From: Chionis minor
Taxonomy: Eukaryota; Chordata; Aves; Charadriiformes; Chionididae
NCBI GenBank assembly: GCA_013398295.1
Contig: VZSF01006984.1
Location: forward strand, 113,285-177,284
DNA length: 64,000 nucleotides
Direction: 5' to 3'
Position 1 is the first letter of the stretch. Each line of letters begins with the position of its first letter. A program made the translations under genes and the position numbers. Positions 55,149 through 64,000 of the stretch are shown in pieces. The notes under the pieces were generated by a model, which was not told the DNA's origin, did no database searches, and saw only the letters and a list, made by a program, of their open reading frames with translations.

Positions 55149-55234
55149 TAATATGGGGGGGTGGAAATTTAGATAGCCTTTTTATTATGTATTAGAATAT
55201 TTAATATGTCTATTAAATATGGGGGAAATTTAGA
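55149..55234. repeat. Nearby direct repeat of a TTAATATGGGGG-GAAATTTAGA unit
   Basis: TTAATATGGGGGGGTGG plus AAATTTAGA (55149-55172) recurs as TTAAATATGGGGG plus AAATTTAGA (55213-55234). Two imperfect copies lie about 65 bp apart with AT-rich sequence between. Confidence 0.7.
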
Positions 55235-57550
55235 ACAGAGTTTCCTGACAATCACTTCTTTATTTTTAAATTAAAATACAAGCAATGTAGTTAATCCTTA
55301 TAATGCTATAAATAATCACAAATAGGGATGCAGATACCCCTGAAATCAAAACAAAAACAGGGTGGAACGGAACCTTCCAAGTCTGTAACGTAACATTTAA
55401 AAGATCTCTAGGCTAAAATCTGGTTTGATATTTCTTTTGGGGGATGGAAAGACAGAACGGCCCTGAATACCAGGGTGAATGTAAGGAACCTGATAGTTTC
55501 CTAAAGCCGTGTCATGCAGTCAGGAAGATGATAGTAGTATATCAACAGTAAATTAGTAGTCTCGCACATGCACAGCACACTCATTTATTCCAACTGCCAT
55601 ACACCAAACTCCAATTTTGCATGTGTCCACCTTACTAGAAATCCTTAAAAGAGTCACAACGCTGAGCTAGCCAGCACGAGCACCAAGCACACCCCACTAC
55701 AGAGCATACCACAGTACACCAGAAATTCATACCAGACACGAACAATATAACTCTCTTCATTTACGGACAATTGTATTTGTTGTCGGAATAAACACAAATG
55801 TTTTTGCTAAGTCCATTATAACAGTGACATTTCAAAAACATGTTTATCAGCTTCATTACTCCACAGATATATTTAATAAACAGGAAAAATGTATTACAGT
55901 TTTAGATTGAAGTACATTAAGAATTTTATGCTAGTGTCAGACAAATCCAATTAGAAAACCAAAAGGCCCACCTAGAAACATGACCATCAATAAGAGTCAA
56001 AAGAGCAGCCTTTCCATTTCTAGTATGTATTGTGTTTTATACCATGACACTGCAGCCTCTGAGGGTCAGATTAATTAAGATCAACAGCAGCTGCAGTGCA
56101 ACGTGAGAAGCACACTGCCACAGCTCTCACCAGTCCAGCCCAATTACCTGCAGCGTTCCAACACTGGACAACTGAAAACTACCATACTCCTCACCAAGTC
56201 ATTAACTCCCACTGGCCTATCGGTAAAAGTTAAAAAACAAACTAACCTCTTTTAAGACGGACTGCAAAGCTGACTGCACCTGCTGTAGGATGCAACGATG
56301 AGTCCCAGAGAGATGTTTGACAGTCAAATCTTTACAGATGTTGCTTAACTTTATGCTAGAGCTGTGTCCAAAGATGGAAATGAGACAGCAATCAGACACA
56401 AGCCCTCCTCCCAAACCTCTCTATGATCCATTTCTAAAAGCCAGTCTGGCAAATTCACTAAACCCAAGGTTTTCTCCCTTGGCCAAAAAGCTACTGTCAC
56501 TGACGAAATAAATTCCGCGGTCAACTACTGAGAACAATATCCAAGATAATGCAATTAATTAAAGAACAAACAAGATCAAAGAGTATTTGAAAAAGTTATT
56601 GCTTGTTACAAGTTGCACCCATTATGAAAAGTGAGAACACGTTTCTTTTACTGCACAAGGGAGAAGAGGAAAACAATTAAGAAATTCAGACATTCTCTGT
56701 TTATATTTTTTAAGTATTTGCTCCAAAACCTAAGTTCTGACAAGCACCCATTAAAACTTCGATCTATCTGCAAAATACCAAAGTTTTTTATGGAAATTTT
56801 AATTTTCAGTGCATAACAACTGTGGTTATTTTTCTTAGGTTTTAGTTGTGGCTTTTCTTTTTTTTTTACAGAAAATAGGTATTTTTAAAGACTGCTTTAC
56901 AGAAATCTCAACTTCATAAAAAAACAATACTGTTACTAGAAACACCTTCATCTAACATAAGGTTTCTAATTTACTGAGAACGATCTGCTTTTCAATTATA
57001 TTGAAAACTAGTCAAAAGAAACCACAAGAAAAAAGTTGAAATTAAATATGGCATTTCCCTGTAATAACAGCCATCCTCATTTTTGTTCTTTGTTTTGCCA
57101 GCCAAGGGCACATATAGTTAGTCTGTATCATTTATTAAGGTAAGACTAATCATTTCAAATCTATCACAAGTTGGTTTAAAGCTTTCTTATACAAAACAAA
57201 GATGCAGTGCTTTCGTGCAAAACAAAGCCATTTACTGTGTCAAAGTTTATTCACTCATTAACATAAGTCCCTACATGTAGAAGTCAGTGCAAATTTTCTA
57301 GACTTCCACTCAAAATTTCTCCAAGCCTACCAAATGAGAAGCTGCTAAGTGACAGGACACTGGATAGGTTAGATTTGTAACAAACTCAAGATCATAGCGA
57401 GTTACATACTCAGTTTCAGTTTCCTTTTAAATGTAAAATACTAAGGATCTGCTGTCTAACAAGCTAACTTTTTTTATTCTGTTTCAGTAACCAGGCAACA
57501 GACAACTGTCCAACTGAGAATTATCTCTCTGAACAGCTGGCAATCAACAC

Positions 57551-57591
57551 TTGTGGTTTTTTGGTGGTTGTTTTTTTTGAGTTTTTTTTTT
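57551..57591. repeat. G/T low-complexity patch
   Basis: TTGTGGTTTTTTGGTGGTTG is followed by two T runs separated by GAG. Confidence 0.8.
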
Positions 57592-58678
57592 AACTAGTAG
57601 AAAGATCAGTTATTCTAGCGATTACTTTACAAACCTACACAGCTCTGGATTCCACCTCTGAAATCTCTACTCACTACTTAGTCGTTTCCTTAGTCTCATT
57701 ATTCCCAAAATTATTTATATAAGTAAATGTTTACAACAGAATCTGAAAAATGTTAGATATATATTTATGAAGTCTCTAATTAGCTAATGTTAACACTTTA
57801 GAAAAAATTAGAAGTATCAAGAATAAAAGTGAGATGCATTTATTGATGTTTGGCAAGCCACCTTCAAGGAACCATGACAACAGACAGCTAATAACTAACA
57901 CCATTCTCGCTTTTAACTCCATTACTCCTTTTCCTCTTCCATAGCTGAAAAAGCAGTATTTCACTTCAACATTATTTCAAGTGTTGATTCTTTTCCCTAC
58001 TAGATTTTTTGTTATTTTTAAGAGTTATAAATTAACATGACAATTCCTTTATTGTAGAAAAGAAATAATAATGGCAAACCAAGCTTGATATATTACACTT
58101 TCCCCCTTCCTTACAGTTTAATAGGAGTAATGAAGCTAGAAAGTGCACTTACTAATTATAAATTCCTGTAAAGTTGTGTTACTTACACATTCAATGTGTT
58201 TGAAAGGTTTTAAAGAGTCACAATAAGACACTTTTCAAAAGGGCATTTACACAAAGATTAGCTAGACTATCTCCCATAATACATGAATGTTTCAAAAAAA
58301 TTCTGATATTCAAACACAAAACATCTCAAATACAAGTTACTTGGTAAAAACACAACACCTCATATACTCTCTACACAAGGCAAGGAAGGGAACTCCCACC
58401 TTTTGTATTCTCCAAACATTTAGATCACTACTGATTAGAAATCCGTTATGAAAACAACGCAGCTAATCTATTGTTAAAAGCAGTAAAACCTTATCCCCAT
58501 TTAATTATGTTTTTATTAATCTCTGTTCTTAATATTATCTAATTTCAGTACACATATGACTTCAAATTCCAATAAATTGAAAAACACTGACCGAGCTCAA
58601 ATTCACTCAAGCACCAAGTTCCGACCAGGCAAGATCCTGTTGCAAGATAAACAACGTGATGCGATGTAACATGATTTT

Positions 58679-58702
58679 GTGTGTGCGTGTGTGTATGTGT
58701 GA
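58679..58702. repeat. TG-rich microsatellite
   Basis: An interrupted (TG)n tract with CG and TA variants. The alternating purine-pyrimidine pattern is of the kind able to form Z-DNA. It lies just upstream of a GA repeat on the plus strand. Confidence 0.85.
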
Positions 58703-58728
58703 GACTGGGGTGGGAGCACAGAGTGGGG

Positions 58729-58752
58729 GAGAGAGAGAGAGAGAGAGAGAGA
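58729..58752. repeat. (GA)12 microsatellite
   Basis: Twelve uninterrupted GA units follow a short G-rich stretch. In the NOVA1 transcript this is a (UC)n pyrimidine tract of the sort bound by PTB-type proteins. ORFs crossing it contain runs of Arg-Glu or Ser-Leu and are artefacts of the repeat. Confidence 0.95.
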
Positions 58753-61700
58753 AAGCAAACCAGAGTTCGCGCCAGCATTTGCAATGGAAAAAAATACATA
58801 TGTCCAGAGTAGTTTTCAGTCCAGCGCTCACTATAATTCAGAATGGAGAAACACATAAGACAATGAGAACTTAATACAACAGAAATACTGACTCTTTTTT
58901 ATATTATTCAAATTAAAACTGTACATTAAAATAGCTTCACAGAACGGCCACTTTCTTTATGAAGTTCACTTCATTAATATTAAAGTAGCATGGCTACGTC
59001 TGTATTTAAATTTTGGACCAGAACCTACTAGTCAATACACACTCTATACTTCTCTGCATAAAGAATCAGCTCCTATTACTTTAAAAGTAGGCCATATTTT
59101 GCCATTTTAATTTCATTTCCACTAATCTAGGGGGACAAGCCTGAACAGAAAAAAATCAGGGATAATCTAAGCACAATAACCAAAGTCAAATTGCAGAAGT
59201 CCAGACAATTAGAAAAAGTCAGCTGGTAACCTGAAAAGAGAACAATAAATTGCGTACTCAAAAAAATAAGACTGTGGTGGACGGTAATGTATTTATACAC
59301 TGCCTCCTACTTTGTAAACTAAAATGTTCAGTGAAAAGCTGTTTTTCCTTCAATTTCTTGTAATTTGAGCTGCCATATAATTCTTCAGTAATTATGTCAC
59401 CTTTTGATGCACAAAAATAATTCCAACAGAAATCAGTCTGCATACTGAAGTCCTATATCACAGAGGAAAAAAAAAGAACACTATTAGATCATAGGAACCA
59501 CTCATGACTTCTGTATTACAACCAACTTCCTCCTTTCCAAACAGCAACTTACTCAGACTGTACTAAAACTTTTTGGAAATACAGAAAAGTTTCACAGAAG
59601 CTTTGGCAAGAGAGCATTCCATAGAGAAACGTATATTAAACACATTTATAGTCACAAGCATCAGAGGTACAGACTATGTAATTTCTATTAGGAAAAGAGA
59701 ACAATTGTTTAAGAAACTTCATAAGAAAAACAAATCATATCTTTATATTGGCTATTTCACAAGCTTTGTATTCCCTAATGCTATACGAGCACGAGAGTCT
59801 GGAAGAAACCCAAAAGTCATCAGCTCAGAGAATGCCAGGACCTCTGAAAATTCCATGGGCTGGTGGTCAAACGCAAACAGAAAGACTAACAAGAGCTAGC
59901 CATGCTGGAACCCATTTCTCATCCCTGCTCCATGCTTTAGCAGGTATCAGTCACCAAGTTCCTTAAAACACTCGTTCTCTGTACAACACAACGTGGCTAC
60001 AAATTCAAAGCAGACTGTACGAAATCAAACTGGAACTTCATTTGCACCTGTTACAGTGAAACTGCTTGAGCCTTGCTGCCCTACTTATTTATATTGTAAC
60101 TACTGATTTTAAGAGAGAATGTGTTTATGTCACAAATGTTATTACTCATGTCATTCTAGCTTGCTAATTTTTATTTCTCAAAGGTTCTTCTGCTGCTACT
60201 GATGTATCTTTACAATTTGCTACACAAAAAAATATGTAATTCTGATTTAATCAGAAAACAGAAGAACTATGCTAGAGCACCGAACAAAAGATCTAATCTT
60301 TGGAGTATCCTTTCCAAGTGAGTGTAAATAAACTGTAGTAAAATGAAAAGACTTGTAATTTGGTATTTGGAATATTCTTCATAAACACCAATTTTCTGTA
60401 ACATCCTTGCATATCTGATACCACCTCATGTATAATGCAGAAAATCTATTTCATTTTCATCTATTGAGAGTGAATTTAATTTACTATTGCAGCTCTTTAC
60501 CCAGATTATGTTATTAATTCTGCAATCAGGCTCTTTTGAATGCTTTTATTTCTTGCAAGAGTTTTCACAATTCTATATTGATTTCTTTTTCCATCCTACC
60601 ATACCTTTCAAAATAAAGGACCAGTTTCTCCTAACTTTCTAAAGAAAATTAAAAGGGAGAAAAAACTCAAATACAACAAGCATCAGTTCATAAGCTGTAT
60701 CTTTCAACAGGAAAAAATCTACGTGCATCACTTTTAACCTCTGACATTCAAGTATTATTAACTACATTCATTAAGGAGGTGTACAACAGGTGCATTAAAA
60801 TTTCCACATAAAATCATCATTCTAAATAGACCACCATCTCTCCTTTAATAAAAAATTACCCACTTCTGTCTGGCACTAAAGTTAGAGGATGTGAAAGCTA
60901 AACGCTCCAATGTTAGTGTTCTGTTTAGATCCATACCAACTGCCTTCACTATTTTTTAGAATTCAGTCATCTTGTTAAACTAGAGCAAATGCAAAGCAGC
61001 TCTTATTTTTCCAACAGAAGAGAGTCGGTAACAGCTAGTCAACTCAATTCTAAATCATCAGTTATTCTTCAAAATAACAAAATCAAAACACCAAAAAAAG
61101 TCTTAGCTATGTTATTATTTTGCATCAGTTTTCAAAAAGTCCTCTAGAACAAAGTTCAATTACAGAATGCTAATTTGTTGATCTTGAGAAAAAAAAGATT
61201 ATTCAATTGCAGAAGCTAAAATCTTATGTATCATTATGTAAGACTCCCTCTTCAGAAATCTTACAAAGGAGAAATGCTAAATCTGGTATTTATTATTGTT
61301 ATATGCAAATACTAAAAACCTCTGGCTTGTGCATTAATATTGTTAATATAAAATACTCATTTCTTTATTCATCCAAAGTAGTTCACTTTTATAGTAGAGC
61401 TTTCTTACACCATCATGATAAACATAATATAAAGAATATCTAAAGAGCAGCACTTGTCCTCTTTACTTCACTCCAGAGCCAGTGAACAAAGCAGTGAAGC
61501 AGAAAGAAGGTACATAATGGATTTAAAGTAAATGGCCCATTCTTTAAGAGGCGGCCTCTCATTTTTACTCATTCTAGCTTAATTGTCATTACAATGTCTG
61601 GAAACTTCAAACGAACAATTATTTTTACACCAGCTGTCAAGTTGGTTCCTTAAAGCTAGATTTTATTTTTATTTTTTTAAACTAAAAAACAAAGCAATCA

Positions 61701-61852
61701 AAACGTTAATGAAAATACTCTTTTGCAGAAACGTTGTAAACATCTTCAAACATGTTTCAAGCAGTTAGTGCCCAGTCCATTCCATACACCGAGACAGACA
61801 GAACATTTATATTCACTGTTGCACTTTGAAACACACTTTGCTGAGAAATAAT

Positions 61853-61873
61853 GCTTCCAGCTGCACTGGAAGC
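61853..61873. other. Perfect small hairpin in proximal intron 2
   Basis: GCTTCCAG and CTGGAAGC form a perfect 8-bp inverted repeat around a 5-base loop. The hairpin lies 86 nt downstream of the exon 2 donor, within the flank where splicing-regulatory elements commonly sit. The structure is seen directly; any function is inference. Confidence 0.5.
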
Positions 61874-61959
61874 TTAGTCGTCCATATATGAAACACATTT
61901 ACACGTACATACATCCCTTGGGATTTAAAAATAAAGAATTGGCTAATTTTTGCACCTAC

Positions 61960-62103
61960 CTGGGTAAAAATCTTTGGATTTAGACAGCTTGATGGTGGCC
62001 CCAGTCTCTTTCTGCAACTGAACAATTGTCTGTCCTCCCTTCCCAATTATAGATCCAGCAGCATAACTAGGTATGAGGACCTTTAGAAAATACTGGCCAT
62101 CCT
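61960..62103 (-). CDS. NOVA1: NOVA1 second coding exon, first KH domain (KH1)
   Basis: This 144-bp exon encodes the first half of KH1 of NOVA1, a nuclear RNA-binding protein of neurons that binds clustered YCAY motifs and controls alternative splicing of synaptic transcripts. The frame runs [16 protein letters not shown] and on to KSKDFYP. The RNA-gripping GKGG loop (the GxxG motif of KH folds) is encoded at about 62033-62044. The 3' splice site is TTTTTCAG ending at 62104; the exon starts with AG, completing the GAG codon begun in exon 1. It ends with CCAG at 61960, followed by the strong donor GTAGGT at 61959. The exon holds 2 + 47x3 + 1 bases, so both boundaries are phase 1. The rest of KH1 (known to begin TTERV) is in exon 3, which is not in the window. 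No frame break or unusual residue is seen. Confidence 0.97.
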
Positions 62104-62384
62104 CTGAAAAATTGAGATATGTATGGTTAATATGGCTTATAAACTTCGATTTTTTTCCTCCCCAGACCCACAAACAAACAAAATGTTACATTTTCAAACT
62201 CTGCTAGTAATTCACGCATTTACACCTAACCAGTTGCGTCATTCTACAAGACGCGTTTAGACTGTGCCTTTGACATTTTAAAATATGTACGTTTATGCTA
62301 AGCAAATTAAAGAATCCACATGAATTCCCTAATTCCATACAAGAATAAGAATAAAATCCACAATTATATTTCAAAGGTGGATTT

Positions 62385-62398
62385 CCCCCCCCCCCCCC
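62385..62398. repeat. Poly-C run (14 C on the plus strand)
   Basis: An uninterrupted run of 14 C lies in intron 1, about 280 nt upstream of exon 2 in the transcript, where it reads as a G run. Such mononucleotide runs vary in length between individuals and are prone to sequencing error. Confidence 0.9.
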
Positions 62399-63884
62399 AA
62401 GTAGTAACCACAGCAAGCAGAAATGATCGGACCCCTTTAAAAAAAAAAAATAGAGCCCTGCACGAAAACGTGCCTAGTGACAACTACAAACCTTGCTTGA
62501 AAATACTGCGAAAGAAATGCCAGAACTAAGGAATGAATTGTAAATTCTGATGGGCTATTTGTTTGTCATTAGCAAACACATGAGAATAGCAATTAGCTAT
62601 TGCCTGCATTCTTCTTAAGTGAGCAAAACGACTACTCTGCTACCAAATAACCCACCCAAAATGTGGGGTTTTATTCCAAGCATTTCAGCCACTGCCAAGA
62701 AAACAACTCAACACGGTGAGGATGGAATCACTTGCCCAAGTAATCCTGATGTATTCCTTTAGCACTTCTTAAGCGACAATGATCTCTTTTAAGCTCATTA
62801 ATTAAAGGACATTAAGAAGAATTTTTCCCAATTGATCAAAAGCCTAAGTCACTTATTTTAAATACACTTAAAAGGTGACGAGACAGACAATGCCAGTCCT
62901 CTACCCACCACTATCGTTAAAGCACACAATCGGAAGGGGAAAAATATATATATAATGAATGGAGGGGAAAAAGAAAAAAAGGATTCCCAGCCTGATTCGA
63001 CAACGGCACAATTTCCTGTGCCCTCATCCCACTGCTAAATCCAGCTAACGCTGAACTCTAAGGACCTTCCGTAACCGGCTCCGAAAAAGTGCAAGACAAT
63101 AAGGGTCCGCTGGTTCCCCAGACTCAGGCTCTCCCCAGTAATTAAGGCAACGTCCCATTGGCACGGATATCGAGATTTTTTAGCGTGAAACCTCTTTCAC
63201 GAAGTTGATAATTCCCCTCCCCTCAAGCAGCAAGATCGATGCCAGTTCGCCTCGCTTCTCTTATCCGAGACTACCAAGCGTCCCCAGGAGTGCCCGCGTG
63301 TGACAGTCCTGCCCAGCCGCATTCACATAGCCGGCCGAGCCACGCACCGTGCACAGACACACCGCTGCTCTTAATATCGGGCAAATAAATTCACCTCTGC
63401 CTCGGTGCATTATTGTGACGACTCCAATGCAAACGGACGGAGGAGATGCTGGTCCCGTTATAACTCATCTCCTCCAGGAAGAGCAGGATGTTAACTAGCG
63501 AGTCCCCGCGGCCGGGCGGCGACTCCCCCCGCCACCAGCCAGCCCTCGCCCCCAGCACGGCAAACACACGCCGTGGCTGCGCTGACAATAGAAGTGAGGC
63601 CAAGGAGGAGGAAAACGCACGGCAAGGCTGAAATTCAACTTGCCACCCGGAGGATGTGGAAGGAGAGAAGTGCGTTTGCCGTCTCCTTCCAGCTGCCATT
63701 TATTTTCGCCCATCGTTAAACGGGAGAGGGAGATAGTTGGGCTGCAGAAGCCCCTTGTGCTCCCTCCTAGTCTCCGCAGGGTCACGGCTGTGCAGCCCCG
63801 GCGTGGATATTAAAAAGACTGGTAGATGCTGAAAACCGACGCCATTTTGATGAATGATAACATTAGAGAAATGGGAATGTTTAG

Positions 63885-63961
63885 GGGGGAAGGGGGGGAG
63901 GCAGGCAGGCAGGTAGGTAGGGAAGAGGAGAGGTGGGTGGGTTGGGCGGCGGGGGGGGGAG
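63885..63961. repeat. G-rich low-complexity tract beside the exon 1 donor (C-rich in NOVA1 RNA)
   Basis: The plus strand carries successive G runs, a (GGCA/GGTA)n-like stretch near 63900-63919, and a nine-G run near 63951. The tract starts about 20 nt inside intron 1. The NOVA1 transcript therefore has a long C/U-rich tract immediately after its first 5' splice site, while the template strand has several G runs that could form a quadruplex. Confidence 0.8.
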
Positions 63962-63981
63962 GTGACAGAGGATATACCCAC

Positions 63982-64000
63982 CGCCCGTGTTGGTCCTCTT
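63982..64000 (-). CDS. NOVA1: NOVA1 first coding exon, 3' end only (partial)
   Basis: Read on the minus strand from the window edge, the 19 bases encode K-R-T-N-T-G plus the first base of a split codon. They are followed at 63981 by GTGGGT, a usable 5' splice site. Joined to the exon at 61960-62103, the split codon becomes GAG, giving KRTNTG-E-DGQYF. That is the junction of NOVA1; the paralogue NOVA2 reads KRSNTGEEGEYF there, so NOVA1 is preferred. In known NOVA1 proteins this stretch ends an N-terminal region of about 45 residues with a bipartite basic nuclear-localisation signal just before the first KH domain. The start codon and 5' UTR lie outside the window. The identification rests on memory of the family, but the exact frame continuity across intron 1 is strong support. 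Confidence 0.93.

Larger units (their letters stand above)
1..61959 (-). other. NOVA1: NOVA1 intron 2 (5' part; continues beyond base 1)
   Basis: The intron begins with the donor GTAGGT at 61959 and has no end within the window, so it is longer than 61.9 kb. I looked on the minus strand for the expected next exon (protein start TTERVCLIQG) and did not see it. A very long second intron agrees with the roughly 150-kb size known for mammalian NOVA1. Contents are given in the separate repeat and region entries. Confidence 0.88.
46560..61959. other. Intron 2 region up to exon 2 without further recognised genes
   Basis: Contains the T run at 46.69 kb, the tandem duplication at 48.7 kb, the C/A patch at 49.7 kb, two minus-strand pseudo-exons (52.7 and 54.4 kb), a C/T patch near 53421-53443, TG/GA repeats at 58.7 kb and the hairpin near exon 2. 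The longest non-repeat ORF (108 codons, plus strand, 59573-59899) shows no recognisable domain. Confidence 0.65.
62104..63981 (-). other. NOVA1: NOVA1 intron 1
   Basis: This 1,878-bp intron is bounded by GTGGGT at its start (63981 downward) and TTTTTCAG at its end (62104). A branch-point-like TTAAC lies about 30 nt upstream of the acceptor in the transcript. The upstream part, roughly 63050-63981, is GC- and CpG-rich. The downstream part is AT-rich and carries a 14-base C run on the plus strand (62385-62398), which is a G run in the transcript. ORFs here, including overlapping ones at 63391-63981, are by-products of high GC and show no recognisable domain. Confidence 0.93.
63050..64000. promoter_or_regulatory. 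CpG-island-like region around NOVA1 exon 1
   Basis: GC content and CpG frequency rise sharply from about 63.05 kb to the window end, in contrast with the AT-rich remainder. Dense CpGs occur near 63290-63360, 63500-63570 and 63780-63840. A CpG island spanning the first exon and the start of intron 1 is usual for a vertebrate developmental gene. The transcription start itself should lie beyond base 64000. GCCATTTT at 63841-63848 resembles the core of a YY1 site, a weak observation. Edges were judged by eye. Confidence 0.7.

Noticed and set aside
58545..58874. Overlapping ORFs with Ser-Leu or Arg-Glu runs
   Set aside because: They are translations of the GA and TG microsatellites.
59573..59899. 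108-codon plus-strand ORF, the longest outside repeats
   Set aside because: No recognisable domain, low-quality composition (Lys/Ser/Asn-rich), no promoter or splice context, and a length possible by chance in 64 kb across six frames.
1..61959. CRISPR arrays, operons, prokaryotic defence systems, tRNA or rRNA genes
   Set aside because: No regularly spaced repeats, no clustered coding regions and no tRNA- or rRNA-like folded sequence were seen; the window is vertebrate intron.
1..61959. NOVA1 exon 3 (rest of KH1) inside the window
   Set aside because: No minus-strand segment encoding TTERVCLIQG or the following VEALNAVHGFI was seen. The exon has no early Met so an ORF list could miss it, but scanning the plus strand for its complement also found nothing.
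61943..62173. 76-codon minus-strand ORF as a separate gene
   Set aside because: Its middle is NOVA1 exon 2. The extensions at both ends run through the splice acceptor and donor into intron.
63391..63981. Overlapping minus-strand ORFs of 93-102 codons in the GC-rich region
   Set aside because: They lie inside NOVA1 intron 1. GC-rich DNA has few stop codons, and the peptides are Pro/Arg/Ser-rich with no domain.

Overview
The window is vertebrate, almost certainly avian, nuclear DNA. It is AT-rich, has no prokaryote-style gene packing and very few interspersed repeats. The repeats I can recognise are CR1 LINE fragments with the typical bird 3' end and one LTR of a kind common in bird genomes. 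The exact species cannot be told from the sequence.

One gene accounts for the whole window: NOVA1, a neuronal KH-domain splicing regulator, on the minus strand. The last 19 bases of its first coding exon lie at 63982-64000. Intron 1 (1,878 bp, its upstream half inside a CpG-rich region) spans 62104-63981. The second coding exon (144 bp, first KH domain with its GKGG loop) is at 61960-62103. Everything from 61959 down to base 1 is the 5' part of a very large intron 2. Exon 3 is not seen and should lie beyond base 1.

Intron 2 layout: 1-20.9 kb is AT-rich unique sequence with an AT-rich inverted repeat near 9.8 kb and an AT-rich duplication near 14.3 kb. Short CR1 3' fragments lie near 20.9 kb and 29.6 kb. 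A longer CR1 copy at 41.4-41.8 kb retains a clean 99-codon C-terminal piece of the CR1 ORF2 frame. A diverged solo LTR lies at 46.0-46.56 kb in NOVA1-sense orientation, preceded by a probable worn CR1 tail at 45.7 kb. Simple repeats include TG/GA tracts at 58.7 kb, G or C runs at 25.3 and 62.4 kb, and recurrent G/T or C/A low-complexity patches. The numerous short ORFs elsewhere look like chance ORFs in AT-rich intron.

I did not find convincing evidence of a new biological system. The observations most worth checking are an exon-like open segment at 54373-54512 that would continue the NOVA1 frame from exon 2, a second pseudo-exon at 52672-52891, a C-rich transcript tract just downstream of the exon 1 donor, a small perfect hairpin 86 nt into intron 2, and the sense-oriented LTR with a possible polyadenylation signal.
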